NCBI RefSeq assembly: GCF_002205165.1
Contig: NZ_NIVS01000058.1
Coordinates: 1-64,000, forward strand
DNA length: 64,000 nt
Source: Stenotrophomonas maltophilia
GTDB lineage: Bacteria > Pseudomonadota > Gammaproteobacteria > Xanthomonadales > Xanthomonadaceae
Direction: 5' to 3'
Shown here: positions 36,085 through 45,396 of the stretch, piece by piece
How the letters are laid out: each line of letters opens with the position of its first letter
How positions within the stretch are numbered: position 1 is the first letter of the stretch
The notes under the pieces: model-generated
Told to the model about the DNA's origin: nothing
The model's database searches: none
Seen by the model: the letters and a program-made list of their open reading frames with translations, nothing else
Position numbers and translations under genes: made by a program

Positions 36085-37668
36085 TCACTCCTGCGCGGTG
36101 CTGGTCTCGTCGCCGGCCACGTCCTCGTCCTCGCCGCTCATGTCGCCGAGCAGGTCCTGGGTCTGTTCGCTGCCCAGCGTTTCCACGCTGCGCAGGCGGC
36201 GCTCGATGGTGCGGGTCTTGCGGCTGGCCTCGCCGAGGCTGCGGCCGACCGTACTGATCTGCTTCTCGGCCTTTTCCAGGATGCCGGCGAACTTGCCGAA
36301 CTCGCTCTTGACCGCACCGAGCAGGCCCCACACTTCACTGGAGCGTTGTTCGATGGCCAGCGTGCGGAAGCCCATCTGCAGGCTGTTGAGCAGCGCGGTG
36401 ACCGTGGTCGGGCCGGCCACCACCACGCGGTGGTCGCGCTGCAGCAGATCGATCAGGCCGGGGCGGCGGATCACTTCGGCGTACAGGCTTTCGGTGGGCA
36501 GGAACATCACCGCGAAATCGGTGGTGTGCGGCGGGGCGATGTACTTGTCGCAGATCGATTTGGCCTGGATGCGGATCGCGCGCTCCAGCTGCGCTCCCTG
36601 CACGCGCACCCCCTCGACATCGCCCTGTTCCTGCGCATCGAGCAGGCGCTCGTAATCTTCGCGCGGGAACTTGGAATCGATCGGCAGCCAGACCGGCGTG
36701 TCTTCGTGGCCGCGACCGGGCAGGCGCACCGCGATATCGACGATCTCGTTGCTGTCCGGGCGCACTTTGACGCCGCGCGCGTACTGCTCCTGGGTGAGCG
36801 TCTGCTCGAGGATGTTGTCCAGCTGCACTTCGCCCCAGCTGCCGCGGTTCTTGACGTTGGTCAGCACGCGCTTGAGGTCGCCCACGCCGGTGGCCAGCTG
36901 CTGCATTTCGCCGAGGCCGCGCTGGACCTGCTCCAGGCGCTCGGAGACCAGCTGGAACGAAGCCCCCAGGCGGGTTTCCAGCGTGGTCTGCAGCTTCTCG
37001 TCGACGGTCACGCGCATCTGGTCGAGCTTTTCGGCGTTGTCGCTCTGCAGGCTCTTGAGCTGCTGCTCCAGCGTGGCGCGCATCTCACCGATGCGCTGCT
37101 CGTTGCGCTGGGTCATCTCCTGCAGGCGCAGGCCCAGTGATTCGGCCAGGCGCTGCTGCGACTGCCCGGTTTCCTCACGGCCCAACCGTGCGTCATCGGC
37201 CAGGGCCTGGCGCAGCGCGGCCATGTGGCTGTCGGTGCGCGTGGTCAGTTCCACCAGCTGCTGGCCGAACGCTTCGATGCGCGCCTGCTGCTGTTGCCCG
37301 AACGCTTCCAGCTGCGCGCGCACTTCCTGCATGCGCAGCGCCAGCAGGTCGCCGGTGCGCTGCTGGCTGAGCGTGCTTTCCTCGCGGGCCTTGCGCGCGT
37401 CTTCGCCGAGCGCATCGCGCAGCAGGTCCAGGCGCTGGTCGGTACGGGTGGACAGATCGGTCAGCGCGCGCGCGAAGCTTTCCAGCCGGGCATCCTGCTG
37501 GCGGCCCAGGCCTTCGAGCTGCTCGCGCAGTTCGCTGCGGCCGATCCGCGCTTCCTCGCGCAGGGTCTGTTCGAGGTCGCCATGGCCGGAACGCCGCAGC
37601 AGCGCGAGCAGCTGCAGCACGAGGACGGCACAAACCAGGCCGCCGAGAATGAGGAATTCGGTTTGCAT
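36085..37668 (-). CDS. rmuC: DNA recombination protein RmuC
   Basis: A 527-residue protein with an N-terminal membrane segment (about residues 6-24), a long coiled coil (about 30-250) rich in Gln, Glu and Arg, and the RmuC nuclease-like domain with NVKNRGSWGEVQLDNILEQTL, LPIDSKFPREDYERL, AIRIQAKSICDKYI and FAVMFLPTESLYAEV. RmuC limits recombination at inverted repeats by an unresolved mechanism. The end is rich in acidic residues. Confidence 0.94.
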   Translation of the reverse strand: MQTEFLILGGLVCAVLVLQLLALLRRSGHGDLEQTLREEARIGRSELREQLEGLGRQQDARLESFARALTDLSTRTDQRLDLLRDALGEDARKAREESTLSQQRTGDLLALRMQEVRAQLEAFGQQQQARIEAFGQQLVELTTRTDSHMAALRQALADDARLGREETGQSQQRLAESLGLRLQEMTQRNEQRIGEMRATLEQQLKSLQSDNAEKLDQMRVTVDEKLQTTLETRLGASFQLVSERLEQVQRGLGEMQQLATGVGDLKRVLTNVKNRGSWGEVQLDNILEQTLTQEQYARGVKVRPDSNEIVDIAVRLPGRGHEDTPVWLPIDSKFPREDYERLLDAQEQGDVEGVRVQGAQLERAIRIQAKSICDKYIAPPHTTDFAVMFLPTESLYAEVIRRPGLIDLLQRDHRVVVAGPTTVTALLNSLQMGFRTLAIEQRSSEVWGLLGAVKSEFGKFAGILEKAEKQISTVGRSLGEASRKTRTIERRLRSVETLGSEQTQDLLGDMSGEDEDVAGDETSTAQE

Positions 37669-37727
37669 GCGGCAAGTGTAGGCCGCGGCGGTCTCATTGG
37701 CTGCGCCGGCGTGCGGCCGCGGACCGC

Positions 37728-38396
37728 TTACAGGTGGGTGAACACCTGGTCCTTGGGCAGGCGCGACTTGGGCAGGTCGGCATTGAAGTTGGCCTCGCTG
37801 CCGTAGCCCAGCGCCACCAGCACCACGCTGGTCAAACCGCGCTCGCCCAGGCCCAGTTCGGCATCCAGCACCGCCGCATCGAAGCCTTCCATCGGGGTGG
37901 CGTCGATGCCGTGCACGCCGGCGGCCAGCAGCAAGGTGCCAAGCGCCAGGTAGGTCTGCTTCTGCATCCAGTGCTGCACGTCACCCAGCGTGTGGCGGTG
38001 CAGATCCACGTAGTGGTGCAGCGCCCCGCGCTGGCCTTCGCGCGCCTCGGGGGTCGGGTAGCGGCCGTCCGCGGTTTCCTGCTCGATCACCTGCGCCAGG
38101 TACGCATCATCGATGCCGGTGCGGGTGGCGAACACGATCACGTGCGAGGCATCGGTGATCTTGGCAGTGTTGTAGGGCTGGTCCGGCCGGGTGGCGCGCG
38201 CGATGCGGGCACGCGCTTGGTCAGTGCCGGCCACCAGGAAATGCCAGGGCTGGGAGTTCACCGAGGACGGCGCGTGGTGCAGCACGTCGAGCAGGTCGTG
38301 CAGCACCGCCGGCGGCAGCTTGCGGGCCGGATCGTAGGCCTTGGTGGTATGGCGGCGGCGAGCCACGGGGGCGAGGGTCATGTACGGGTAATCCAT
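37728..38396 (-). CDS. Oxygen-insensitive NAD(P)H nitroreductase (NfsB-like)
   Basis: A 222-residue FMN-dependent nitroreductase. Conserved parts are RRRHTTKAYDP and SSVNSQPWHFLVAG near the N-terminus (FMN phosphate contacts), the middle segment QKQTYLALGTLLLAAGVHGIDATPMEGFD and the C-terminal LVALGYGS. Such enzymes reduce nitroaromatics, quinones or dihydropteridines. A second ATG at 38381 could be the start. It lies 14 bp downstream of the zinc-type alcohol dehydrogenase gene and is probably cotranscribed with it. Confidence 0.92.
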   Translation of the reverse strand: MDYPYMTLAPVARRRHTTKAYDPARKLPPAVLHDLLDVLHHAPSSVNSQPWHFLVAGTDQARARIARATRPDQPYNTAKITDASHVIVFATRTGIDDAYLAQVIEQETADGRYPTPEAREGQRGALHHYVDLHRHTLGDVQHWMQKQTYLALGTLLLAAGVHGIDATPMEGFDAAVLDAELGLGERGLTSVVLVALGYGSEANFNADLPKSRLPKDQVFTHL

Positions 38397-38410
38397 GGGG
38401 GATGGGAGGC

Positions 38411-39418
38411 TCAGAAACCTTCAAGCACGAGCTTGCCGCGGGCGCGGTGGCTTTCGATCAGGGCATGCGCCTGGCGCAGGTTGGCGGCGTTGATGCGGCC
38501 GTAGTGCTCGCCCAGCGTGGTGCGCAGCACGCCGGCATCGATCAGCGCGGCAACGCGTTCGAGCAACTCATGCTGGCGCTGCACGTCGGGGGTGTTGAAG
38601 CTGGAGCGGGTGAACATCGATTCCCAGTGCAGCGACAAGCTCTTGCGCTTGAGCGCCATCACATCGAGCTGGCCGGGATCGTCGATCAGTGCCAGCTGAC
38701 CCTGCGGGGCGAGCACGGCGACGATCTGGTCATAGTGCTGGTCGGTATGGGTCAGGCTGGCGACGTGGCTGACCTCGGCGATGTCCAGGCGCTGCAGGCC
38801 TCCGCTCAGTGGCTGGGTGTGGTCGATCACGTGGTGCGCGCCCAGTGCATAGACCCAGTCCTGGGTATCCGGGCGCGAGGCGGTGCCGATCACGGTCAGG
38901 CGGGTGAGCTGGCGGGCCAGCTGGACCAGGATCGAGCCGACGCCACCGGCGGCCCCGATCACCAGCAGGGTCTGGCCCTCGCCACCGTTCTCCGGAATGC
39001 GCAGGCGGTCGAACAGCAGCTCCCAGGCGGTGATCGCGGTCAGCGGCAAGGCGGCCGCGGCGGCGTCATCCAGGCTGGCCGGCTTGTGGCCGACGATGCG
39101 CTCGTCCACCAGCTGGTACTCGGCATTGCTGCCGGCGCGGCCGATCGCACCCGCGTAGAAGACCGCATCGCCGGGCTGGAACAGCGTCACCTCCTCGCCC
39201 ACCGCATCCACGATGCCGACCGCGTCGAAACCCAGCACGCGCGGCTCGGTGACCGCCACGCCGTTGCGGACCTTGGTATCGACCGGGTTCACCGAGATCG
39301 CACGGACTTCCACCCGCAGGTCGCGCGGGCCGGGCGTGGGGATCGGCAGGGTGATGTCCACCAGCGCGGCGGGGTCGCTGATCGGCAGGCCATGTTGGGT
39401 ATAGGCGACGGCTTTCAT
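38411..39418 (-). CDS. Zinc-type alcohol dehydrogenase/quinone oxidoreductase family protein
   Basis: A 335-residue MDR-superfamily NAD(P)H oxidoreductase. The N-terminal GroES-like part has EVRAISVNPVDTKVR and GFDAVGIVDAVG. The Rossmann motif is VIGAAGGVGSILVQLARQ (about residues 150-168). Catalytic zinc ligands are not evident, as in ZADH/quinone-oxidoreductase members. It is divergent from a LysR regulator 96 bp away and is followed by the nitroreductase. The pair looks like a LysR-controlled electrophile- or quinone-detoxification unit. Confidence 0.92.
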   Translation of the reverse strand: MKAVAYTQHGLPISDPAALVDITLPIPTPGPRDLRVEVRAISVNPVDTKVRNGVAVTEPRVLGFDAVGIVDAVGEEVTLFQPGDAVFYAGAIGRAGSNAEYQLVDERIVGHKPASLDDAAAAALPLTAITAWELLFDRLRIPENGGEGQTLLVIGAAGGVGSILVQLARQLTRLTVIGTASRPDTQDWVYALGAHHVIDHTQPLSGGLQRLDIAEVSHVASLTHTDQHYDQIVAVLAPQGQLALIDDPGQLDVMALKRKSLSLHWESMFTRSSFNTPDVQRQHELLERVAALIDAGVLRTTLGEHYGRINAANLRQAHALIESHRARGKLVLEGF

Positions 39419-39514
39419 CGGGGGAGATCCGTTGGGGAAGACCGACAGCCTGCGCTTCACGGGCGGGTGGAGAAAGGCGCAAAATCGGGCAGCACTTTCA
39501 CTGCTGGAATGAAA

Positions 39515-40432
39515 ATGGTCCGGTTCGACGATCTCGCCCTGTTCGTCCGCACTGCCGCGCTGGGCAGCTTCTCCAACGCCGCGCGCGAGGCCGATCTGCT
39601 GCCCGGCCAGGTCGCGGCGGCGGTGGCCCGGCTGGAACGCGAGCTGGACCTGCGCCTGTTCGTGCGCTCCACCCGCAGCCTGCGCCTGACCGCCGAGGGC
39701 GCGCTGTACCTGCCCTATGCCCAGGAGGTGCTGGCCGCCCTGCGCGAGGGCGAGGCCCGGGTGCGTGGCGAGGATGCCGAACTGCGCGGCACGCTGCAGG
39801 TGGCGGCGCCGTCGGACCTGGGCCGCAATCTGCTGCTGCCCTGGCTGACCGAGTTCCGCGCCGCGCACCCCAAGCTGCAGCTGCGCCTGCAGCTGTCCGA
39901 CCAGGTCGCCGATGTGTTCCGCGATCCGGTCGACATCGCGTTCCGCCTGGGCCGGTTCGACAACGCCAGCTATGTCGCCCTGCCATTGTTGCCCGGCAAT
40001 CGCCGGGTGCTGGCCGCCTCACCGGACTATCTGGCCCGGCACGGCACGCCGGACAGCCTGGACGCGCTGAAGGAGCACCACTGCCTGCTCTACCAGCTGG
40101 CCGGGCGCGCGTATGACCGCTGGAGTTTCGAGGCCGATGGCCGGCGCACGGTGATCCCGGTGCGCGGCAACATGGTCTGCGACGATGCCGACGTGGTCCG
40201 GCGGTGGGCGGTGGCAGGGGAAGGCATCGTGTTCAAGTCGTGGCTGGATATCTGCGCCGATGTGCAGGCCGGGCGCCTGCAGGTGCTGCTGGACGGGGCA
40301 GGCGACAGCCTGCCGTTGAACCTGGTGTGCCCGCACCGCAAGCAGTTCTCCCCGGCGATCCGGCAACTGCATGCGATGTTCGCGCAACGGCTGCAGCCGC
40401 TGCTCGCCGGGTTGCCGGCCAGCGCGCGCTGA
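39515..40432 (+). CDS. LysR-family transcriptional regulator
   Basis: A 305-residue LTTR. The N-terminal winged helix-turn-helix runs over about residues 1-60 (LALFVRTAALGSFSNAAREADLLPGQV). The effector-binding domain follows from about 90 with LRGTLQVAAPSDLGRNLLLPWL. The ATG at 39515 has GGA about 7 bases upstream; ATG 39509 would add two residues. TTTCA and TGAAA (39496-39514) form a small inverted repeat just before the start. Divergence from the alcohol dehydrogenase gene suggests it controls that gene and the nitroreductase. Confidence 0.92.
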   Translation: MVRFDDLALFVRTAALGSFSNAAREADLLPGQVAAAVARLERELDLRLFVRSTRSLRLTAEGALYLPYAQEVLAALREGEARVRGEDAELRGTLQVAAPSDLGRNLLLPWLTEFRAAHPKLQLRLQLSDQVADVFRDPVDIAFRLGRFDNASYVALPLLPGNRRVLAASPDYLARHGTPDSLDALKEHHCLLYQLAGRAYDRWSFEADGRRTVIPVRGNMVCDDADVVRRWAVAGEGIVFKSWLDICADVQAGRLQVLLDGAGDSLPLNLVCPHRKQFSPAIRQLHAMFAQRLQPLLAGLPASAR

Positions 40433-40493
40433 CGCTATCGCCCGGGGCGCGGCTGCCGGACAATGCCTCTCCCCCCGTTGTCGAGTCGCCGCC

Positions 40494-41120
40494 ATGCCGT
40501 GGATGGGCATCCAGGATCTGTGGACCTTTATCGCTGCCGTGCTGGTGTTCCTGGCCCTGCCGGGCCCGGGCACGTTCACCCTGCTCACCGCCACGGGCCG
40601 CGGCGGTGTCCGTGGTGGTTACACGGCACTGTTCGGCCTGCTGCTGGGCGACCAGATCCTGATGTGGCTGGCGGTGGCCGGGGTGGCCGCGCTGCTCAAG
40701 GCCAACCCCCTCGTCTTCCACGCGGTGCAGTACCTCGGCGCGGCCTACCTGGTGTGGATCGGCATCGGCCTGCTGCGCCAGCCGCGCGCCCAGGGCGAGG
40801 AAGGCGGCATCCGGCTCAAGCCCGGTCACTACTTCCGCCAGGCGGTGCTGATCAACCTGCTCAACCCGAAGGCGATCATTTTCTACATGGCCTTCCTGCC
40901 GTTGTTCATCGACCCGGCACGGCACCAGGGCGTGGTGACGTTCGCGACCATGGCGCTGATCATCTTCGTCATGGGGCTGGCGTACTGCTCGGTGCTGATC
41001 GGGGTGGGCAACCTGGCGCGCCGTCGGATTCTCCAGCACCCGCGGGTCGGGCTTTGGCTGCGGCGGGTGGCGGGGGTGTTCCTGGTCGGGTTCGGTGTGC
41101 GCCTGGGCGTGAGCGGCTGA
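40494..41120 (+). CDS. LysE/RhtB-family amino-acid exporter
   Basis: A 208-residue inner-membrane protein with about six hydrophobic segments. The conserved LysE-type parts are ALPGPGTFTLLTATGRGG near the N-terminus, YLGAAYLVWIGIGLLR and INLLNPKAIIFYMAFLPLF. Members export basic or neutral amino acids or homoserine lactones. The substrate is unknown. A second in-frame ATG at 40503 is possible. It stands alone between a LysR gene and a small hypothetical gene. Confidence 0.92.
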   Translation: MPWMGIQDLWTFIAAVLVFLALPGPGTFTLLTATGRGGVRGGYTALFGLLLGDQILMWLAVAGVAALLKANPLVFHAVQYLGAAYLVWIGIGLLRQPRAQGEEGGIRLKPGHYFRQAVLINLLNPKAIIFYMAFLPLFIDPARHQGVVTFATMALIIFVMGLAYCSVLIGVGNLARRRILQHPRVGLWLRRVAGVFLVGFGVRLGVSG

Positions 41121-41130
41121 GGCCTTGCAG

Positions 41131-41157
41131 GCGCGGTCCGGGTCACCGCGACCGCGC
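41131..41157 (+). terminator. GC-rich hairpin after the LysE-type gene
   Basis: The arms 41131-41138 and 41150-41157 pair perfectly over 8 bp, 10 bp after the stop. No U-tract follows. Confidence 0.35.
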
Positions 41158-41280
41158 GGGTCGTGTTCGGCCGCAGATAGTCTGCGTCATGGCGACGGCC
41201 GCGTTTCATTCAAACCTTGAGATTCCCTCGCCTGCCGGAGCGGTGTTCAATCGGCAGCATCGCCCTGTCGCGAGGATCCG

Positions 41281-41637
41281 ATGCCCGCCCCGATCTACTT
41301 CGTGCAGCACTTGCGCGGCCATGACGAGCGCCTGCTCGGCATGCACACCCGCCGCATCGATCTGGCCCACCCGGCCGTCACCCGCATCCTCGCCGGCCTC
41401 CATCCGGTGGACCGGGTCGATCTGCTCGCCTGCCTGTTCGACTGCCAGGCCAGCCTGGTGCGCGGCCTGCGTGATCGCATCGCGCAGGCCGAAGCCGCCG
41501 CACAGGGCTGGCGGGTGTTCGATGCGCGGGGCGTGCTGTGCTGCAAGCGCTTCCCCAGCGATGCGCAGGTGATCTATCCACAGGGTCATCCACTGCCGGG
41601 CGAGTGGGCGGGCGCGTTGCTTCCCGGCATGCGCTGA
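41281..41637 (+). CDS. Hypothetical protein, 118 residues
   Basis: A small soluble protein beginning [20 protein letters not shown] with three cysteine-containing patches ([14 protein letters not shown]). No signal peptide, membrane segment or recognisable domain is visible. A GAGGA ribosome-binding site lies about 5 bases before the ATG and the gene ends 10 bp before the convergent LysR stop, so it fills the gap neatly. Competing antisense frames here have Arg/Pro-rich composition typical of shadows. Function unknown. Confidence 0.6.
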   Translation: MPAPIYFVQHLRGHDERLLGMHTRRIDLAHPAVTRILAGLHPVDRVDLLACLFDCQASLVRGLRDRIAQAEAAAQGWRVFDARGVLCCKRFPSDAQVIYPQGHPLPGEWAGALLPGMR

Positions 41638-41647
41638 GCCGGCGCCG

Positions 41648-42547
41648 TCAGCGCCGCATCGCCTCGCGCAGGAAGTCGATGAACACCCGCAGCTTGGGCG
41701 CCATCTGTTCGCGCGCGGGGTAATAGAGGTGGAACCCGGCAAACGGCTGCTGCCAGTCCTGCAGCACGCACTTCAGGCGGCCGGCCGCCACATCGCCGGC
41801 GTACAGCGCCTCGAACCCCTGGGCCAGCCCCAGGCCCTTGCGGACCGCCGCCTGGATCAGGCCGGCGTCGTTGAACACCAACCGGCCGGCGACCTCGACC
41901 TCGAAGTCGCGGCCGTCGCCGGTGAACTCCCACGCCATCCGCCGGCCCGTGCTGAGCCGGTGCACGATGCACTCGTGCGCGACCAGATCGCCCGGGGTCG
42001 CGGGCACGCCGTGCGTGGCCAGATACGCCGGCGTGGCCACCACCACCTGGCGTTCCAGCGGCCCGATCGGCACCGCGATCATGCCGCGGGCCAGGCTTTC
42101 GCCCAGGCGGATGCCGGCGTCGAAGCCGCCGGCGACCAGGTCGGTCAGCGCGGTTTCCACGAACAGCTCCACCTCGATCTGTGGATAACGCGCCAGGAAG
42201 CCGGGCAGGTGCGGCAGCACCAGCAGTTCGGCGGCGATCCGGGGCACGTTGATGCGCAGCTTGCCGGCGGGAACGTCGCGCTGCTGGTCCAGCTCCTCGA
42301 AAGCGGCATCGATGCGCGCCAGGCCCTCGCGCACCTGCGCCAGGAAGCGCGCGCCCTGCTCGGTCAGGCCGACCCGGCGCGTGGTCCGCTGCAGCAGCCG
42401 AACGCCGAGGTGGGCCTCCAGCGCGCGCACCGTCTGCGAAAGCGCCGAGGGCGACACGCCCAGCGCATCGGCGGCCCGGGTGAAGCTGGCATGCTGCGCG
42501 ACGCGGGCGAAGGCGACGACGGCGGGCAGCGGGTGTGGGGCACTCAT
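41648..42547 (-). CDS. LysR-family transcriptional regulator
   Basis: A 299-residue LTTR with helix-turn-helix [32 protein letters not shown] (residues about 13-44, quoted in part from its core [17 protein letters not shown]). The substrate-binding domain begins near 90 ([20 protein letters not shown]). It is divergent from an aldo/keto reductase gene across a 99-bp gap containing a 15-bp palindrome, and it most likely controls that gene. This CrgA-like subgroup often regulates adjacent oxidoreductases. Confidence 0.92.
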   Translation of the reverse strand: MSAPHPLPAVVAFARVAQHASFTRAADALGVSPSALSQTVRALEAHLGVRLLQRTTRRVGLTEQGARFLAQVREGLARIDAAFEELDQQRDVPAGKLRINVPRIAAELLVLPHLPGFLARYPQIEVELFVETALTDLVAGGFDAGIRLGESLARGMIAVPIGPLERQVVVATPAYLATHGVPATPGDLVAHECIVHRLSTGRRMAWEFTGDGRDFEVEVAGRLVFNDAGLIQAAVRKGLGLAQGFEALYAGDVAAGRLKCVLQDWQQPFAGFHLYYPAREQMAPKLRVFIDFLREAMRR

Positions 42548-42549
42548 TG

Positions 42550-42564
42550 TGAAGTCTGGCTTCA
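42550..42564. promoter_or_regulatory. Candidate LysR operator between divergent genes
   Basis: The palindrome TGAAG-N5-CTTCA lies 3 bp from the LysR start codon in the divergent intergenic region. Its size and symmetry fit an LTTR autoregulatory site. Confidence 0.45.
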
Positions 42565-42646
42565 AGGACGATGCAGTGGCAGCCAGTTTATCCACATAGT
42601 GGGAAGGAGGAGGATGCGCCTGTCCCCCTTCCCCCTGGAGTACCGC

Positions 42647-43642
<996 letters not shown>

Positions 43643-43649
43643 GGTCCAC

Positions 43650-43678
43650 CGGCCGGATCGCGGGGCTCGATCCGGCCG
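43650..43678 (+). terminator. 11-bp perfect stem hairpin after the aldo/keto reductase
   Basis: The arms 43650-43660 and 43668-43678 are fully complementary around a 7-base loop, 7 bp past the stop codon. No U-tract follows, so it may be a Rho-assisted or weak terminator. Confidence 0.5.
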
Positions 43679-43853
43679 ATGCTGCAAGCAGCGTGCGCGG
43701 CAGCCAGACCGCCGGCCTTTATGCCGGTTTCGTCACCTTCGCCCCAGTCATGGGGACCGTGCAGCCGCTTACGACGCTTGGCAGTAGTAATGCTGCGCCG
43801 CGTTCGGTAAAACTCGCAGACTTGTCGTTCACAGTCATCCACCGCGAGGCCCC

Positions 43854-45266
43854 ATGTCATTGCTCCGGCGCAAGTCCCTAGACACTGTCACCGTCCATGA
43901 AGCCGGCAGGCAATTGATCCCGACCCTGAGTTGGCCGCACCTGATCGCGCTGGGCATCGGCGCGATCGTCGGCACCGGCATCTACACCCTGATCGGCGTA
44001 GGCGCCAACCTGGCCGGCCCCGCCGTGCTGATTTCCTTCGCCATCGCCGGTGCGGTCTGCGCCTGCGCGGCGCTGTCCTATGCCGAACTGGCCACGATGA
44101 TGCCGGCCGCCGGCAGCGCCTATACCTACAGCTACAGCGCGCTCGGCGAGGTGGTGGCCTGGGTGGTCGGCTGGAGCCTGATCCTGGAGTACTCGCTGGT
44201 GGTCAGCACGGTCGCGGTCGGGTGGTCCGGCTACGCGGTCGGCTTCCTGCATGGCTTCGGCATCGACCTGCCCTTGATGCTCAGCGCCGGCCCGCACGTG
44301 GAAGGTGGCTTCATCAACCTGCCGGCCGTGCTGATCACCTTCCTGGTGGCCGGCATGCTGATGGCCGGCACCAAGGAGAGCGCGACCCTCAACGCGGTGC
44401 TGGTGGTGATCAAGATCATCGCGCTGACCGTGTTCGTGGCGATCGCCCTGCCGCACTTCGATACCGGCCACATGGAGCCGTTCATGCCGTTCGGCTTCGT
44501 CAAGTCGCTGGGCGCCGATGGCGTCGAGCGCGGCGTGATGGCTGCTGCGGCGATCATCTTCTTCGCGTTCTACGGCTTCGATGCGATCTCCACCGCGGCC
44601 GAAGAAACCAAGAAGCCCGAGCGCGACCTGGCGATCGGCATCATCGGCTCGATGGTCGGCTGCACCATCATCTACGTGCTGGTGGCGCTGGCCGCCGTGG
44701 GTGCGATGAGCTACACGATCTTCGGCCAGAGCGCCGAGCCGCTGGCGCTGATCCTGCGCGAGCTGGGCAGCCCGGGCGCGGCCAAGTGGATCGGCGCGGC
44801 GGCGGTGATCGCCCTGCCGACCGTGCTGCTGGCCTTCCTGTATGGCCAGAGCCGCATCTTCTTCGTCATGTCGCGCGATGGCCTGCTGCCGCGTGGCCTG
44901 TCCAAGGTCAGCGCGCGCACCGGTACCCCGGTTGCGACCACGCTGTTCACCGCGGTGCTGGTGGCGGCCCTGGCCGGCGTGGCACGCCTGGATGAAATCG
45001 CCGCGCTGGCCAACGCGGGCACGCTGGCCGCGTTCACCGCGGTGGGCCTGTGCCTGGTGGTGCTGCGCAAGCGCGAGCCGAACCGCGTGCGCAAGTTCCG
45101 CACGCCGCTGGCCTACGTGGTCGGCCCGCTGGCGGTGATCGGCTGTGTGTACCTGTTCTTCAGCCTGCCCAGCACCACGCAGTTGTACTTCCTGGCGTGG
45201 AACGTACTGGGCCTGATCGCCTACTTCGCCTATGGCCGCCGCAATGCGGTGCTGGGCAAGGGCTGA
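43854..45266 (+). CDS. APC-superfamily amino-acid permease
   Basis: A 470-residue inner-membrane permease with about 12 hydrophobic segments. The first is marked by the substrate-binding GIGAIVGTGIYTLIGVGA, a motif of cationic-amino-acid and related APC carriers, and FYGFDAISTAAEETKKPERDL is the conserved loop after membrane segment 6. The substrate is probably a cationic or general amino acid, but this cannot be fixed. GAGG lies 5 bases before the ATG. The 211-bp leader upstream holds only its promoter region and no gene. Confidence 0.92.
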   Translation: MSLLRRKSLDTVTVHEAGRQLIPTLSWPHLIALGIGAIVGTGIYTLIGVGANLAGPAVLISFAIAGAVCACAALSYAELATMMPAAGSAYTYSYSALGEVVAWVVGWSLILEYSLVVSTVAVGWSGYAVGFLHGFGIDLPLMLSAGPHVEGGFINLPAVLITFLVAGMLMAGTKESATLNAVLVVIKIIALTVFVAIALPHFDTGHMEPFMPFGFVKSLGADGVERGVMAAAAIIFFAFYGFDAISTAAEETKKPERDLAIGIIGSMVGCTIIYVLVALAAVGAMSYTIFGQSAEPLALILRELGSPGAAKWIGAAAVIALPTVLLAFLYGQSRIFFVMSRDGLLPRGLSKVSARTGTPVATTLFTAVLVAALAGVARLDEIAALANAGTLAAFTAVGLCLVVLRKREPNRVRKFRTPLAYVVGPLAVIGCVYLFFSLPSTTQLYFLAWNVLGLIAYFAYGRRNAVLGKG

Positions 45267-45305
45267 GCGGACCTGCCGGCCCAGGGCCGGCTGAGCGTCA
45301 ACATG

Positions 45306-45334
45306 AAAAAGGCAGGCCCTGGGCCTGCCTTTTT
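45306..45334. terminator. Bidirectional intrinsic terminator
   Basis: A perfect 8-bp GC stem GGCAGGCC/GGCCTGCC with a 3-base loop is flanked by five A on the left and five T on the right. It ends the amino-acid permease gene and the convergent dipeptidase gene. Confidence 0.92.
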
Positions 45335-45396
45335 CTTTGCCGGTGCTGGTGGCGGTGCGGGACCTCCACCGCCAGCGCGCGAGGCAACGCCGGTAC

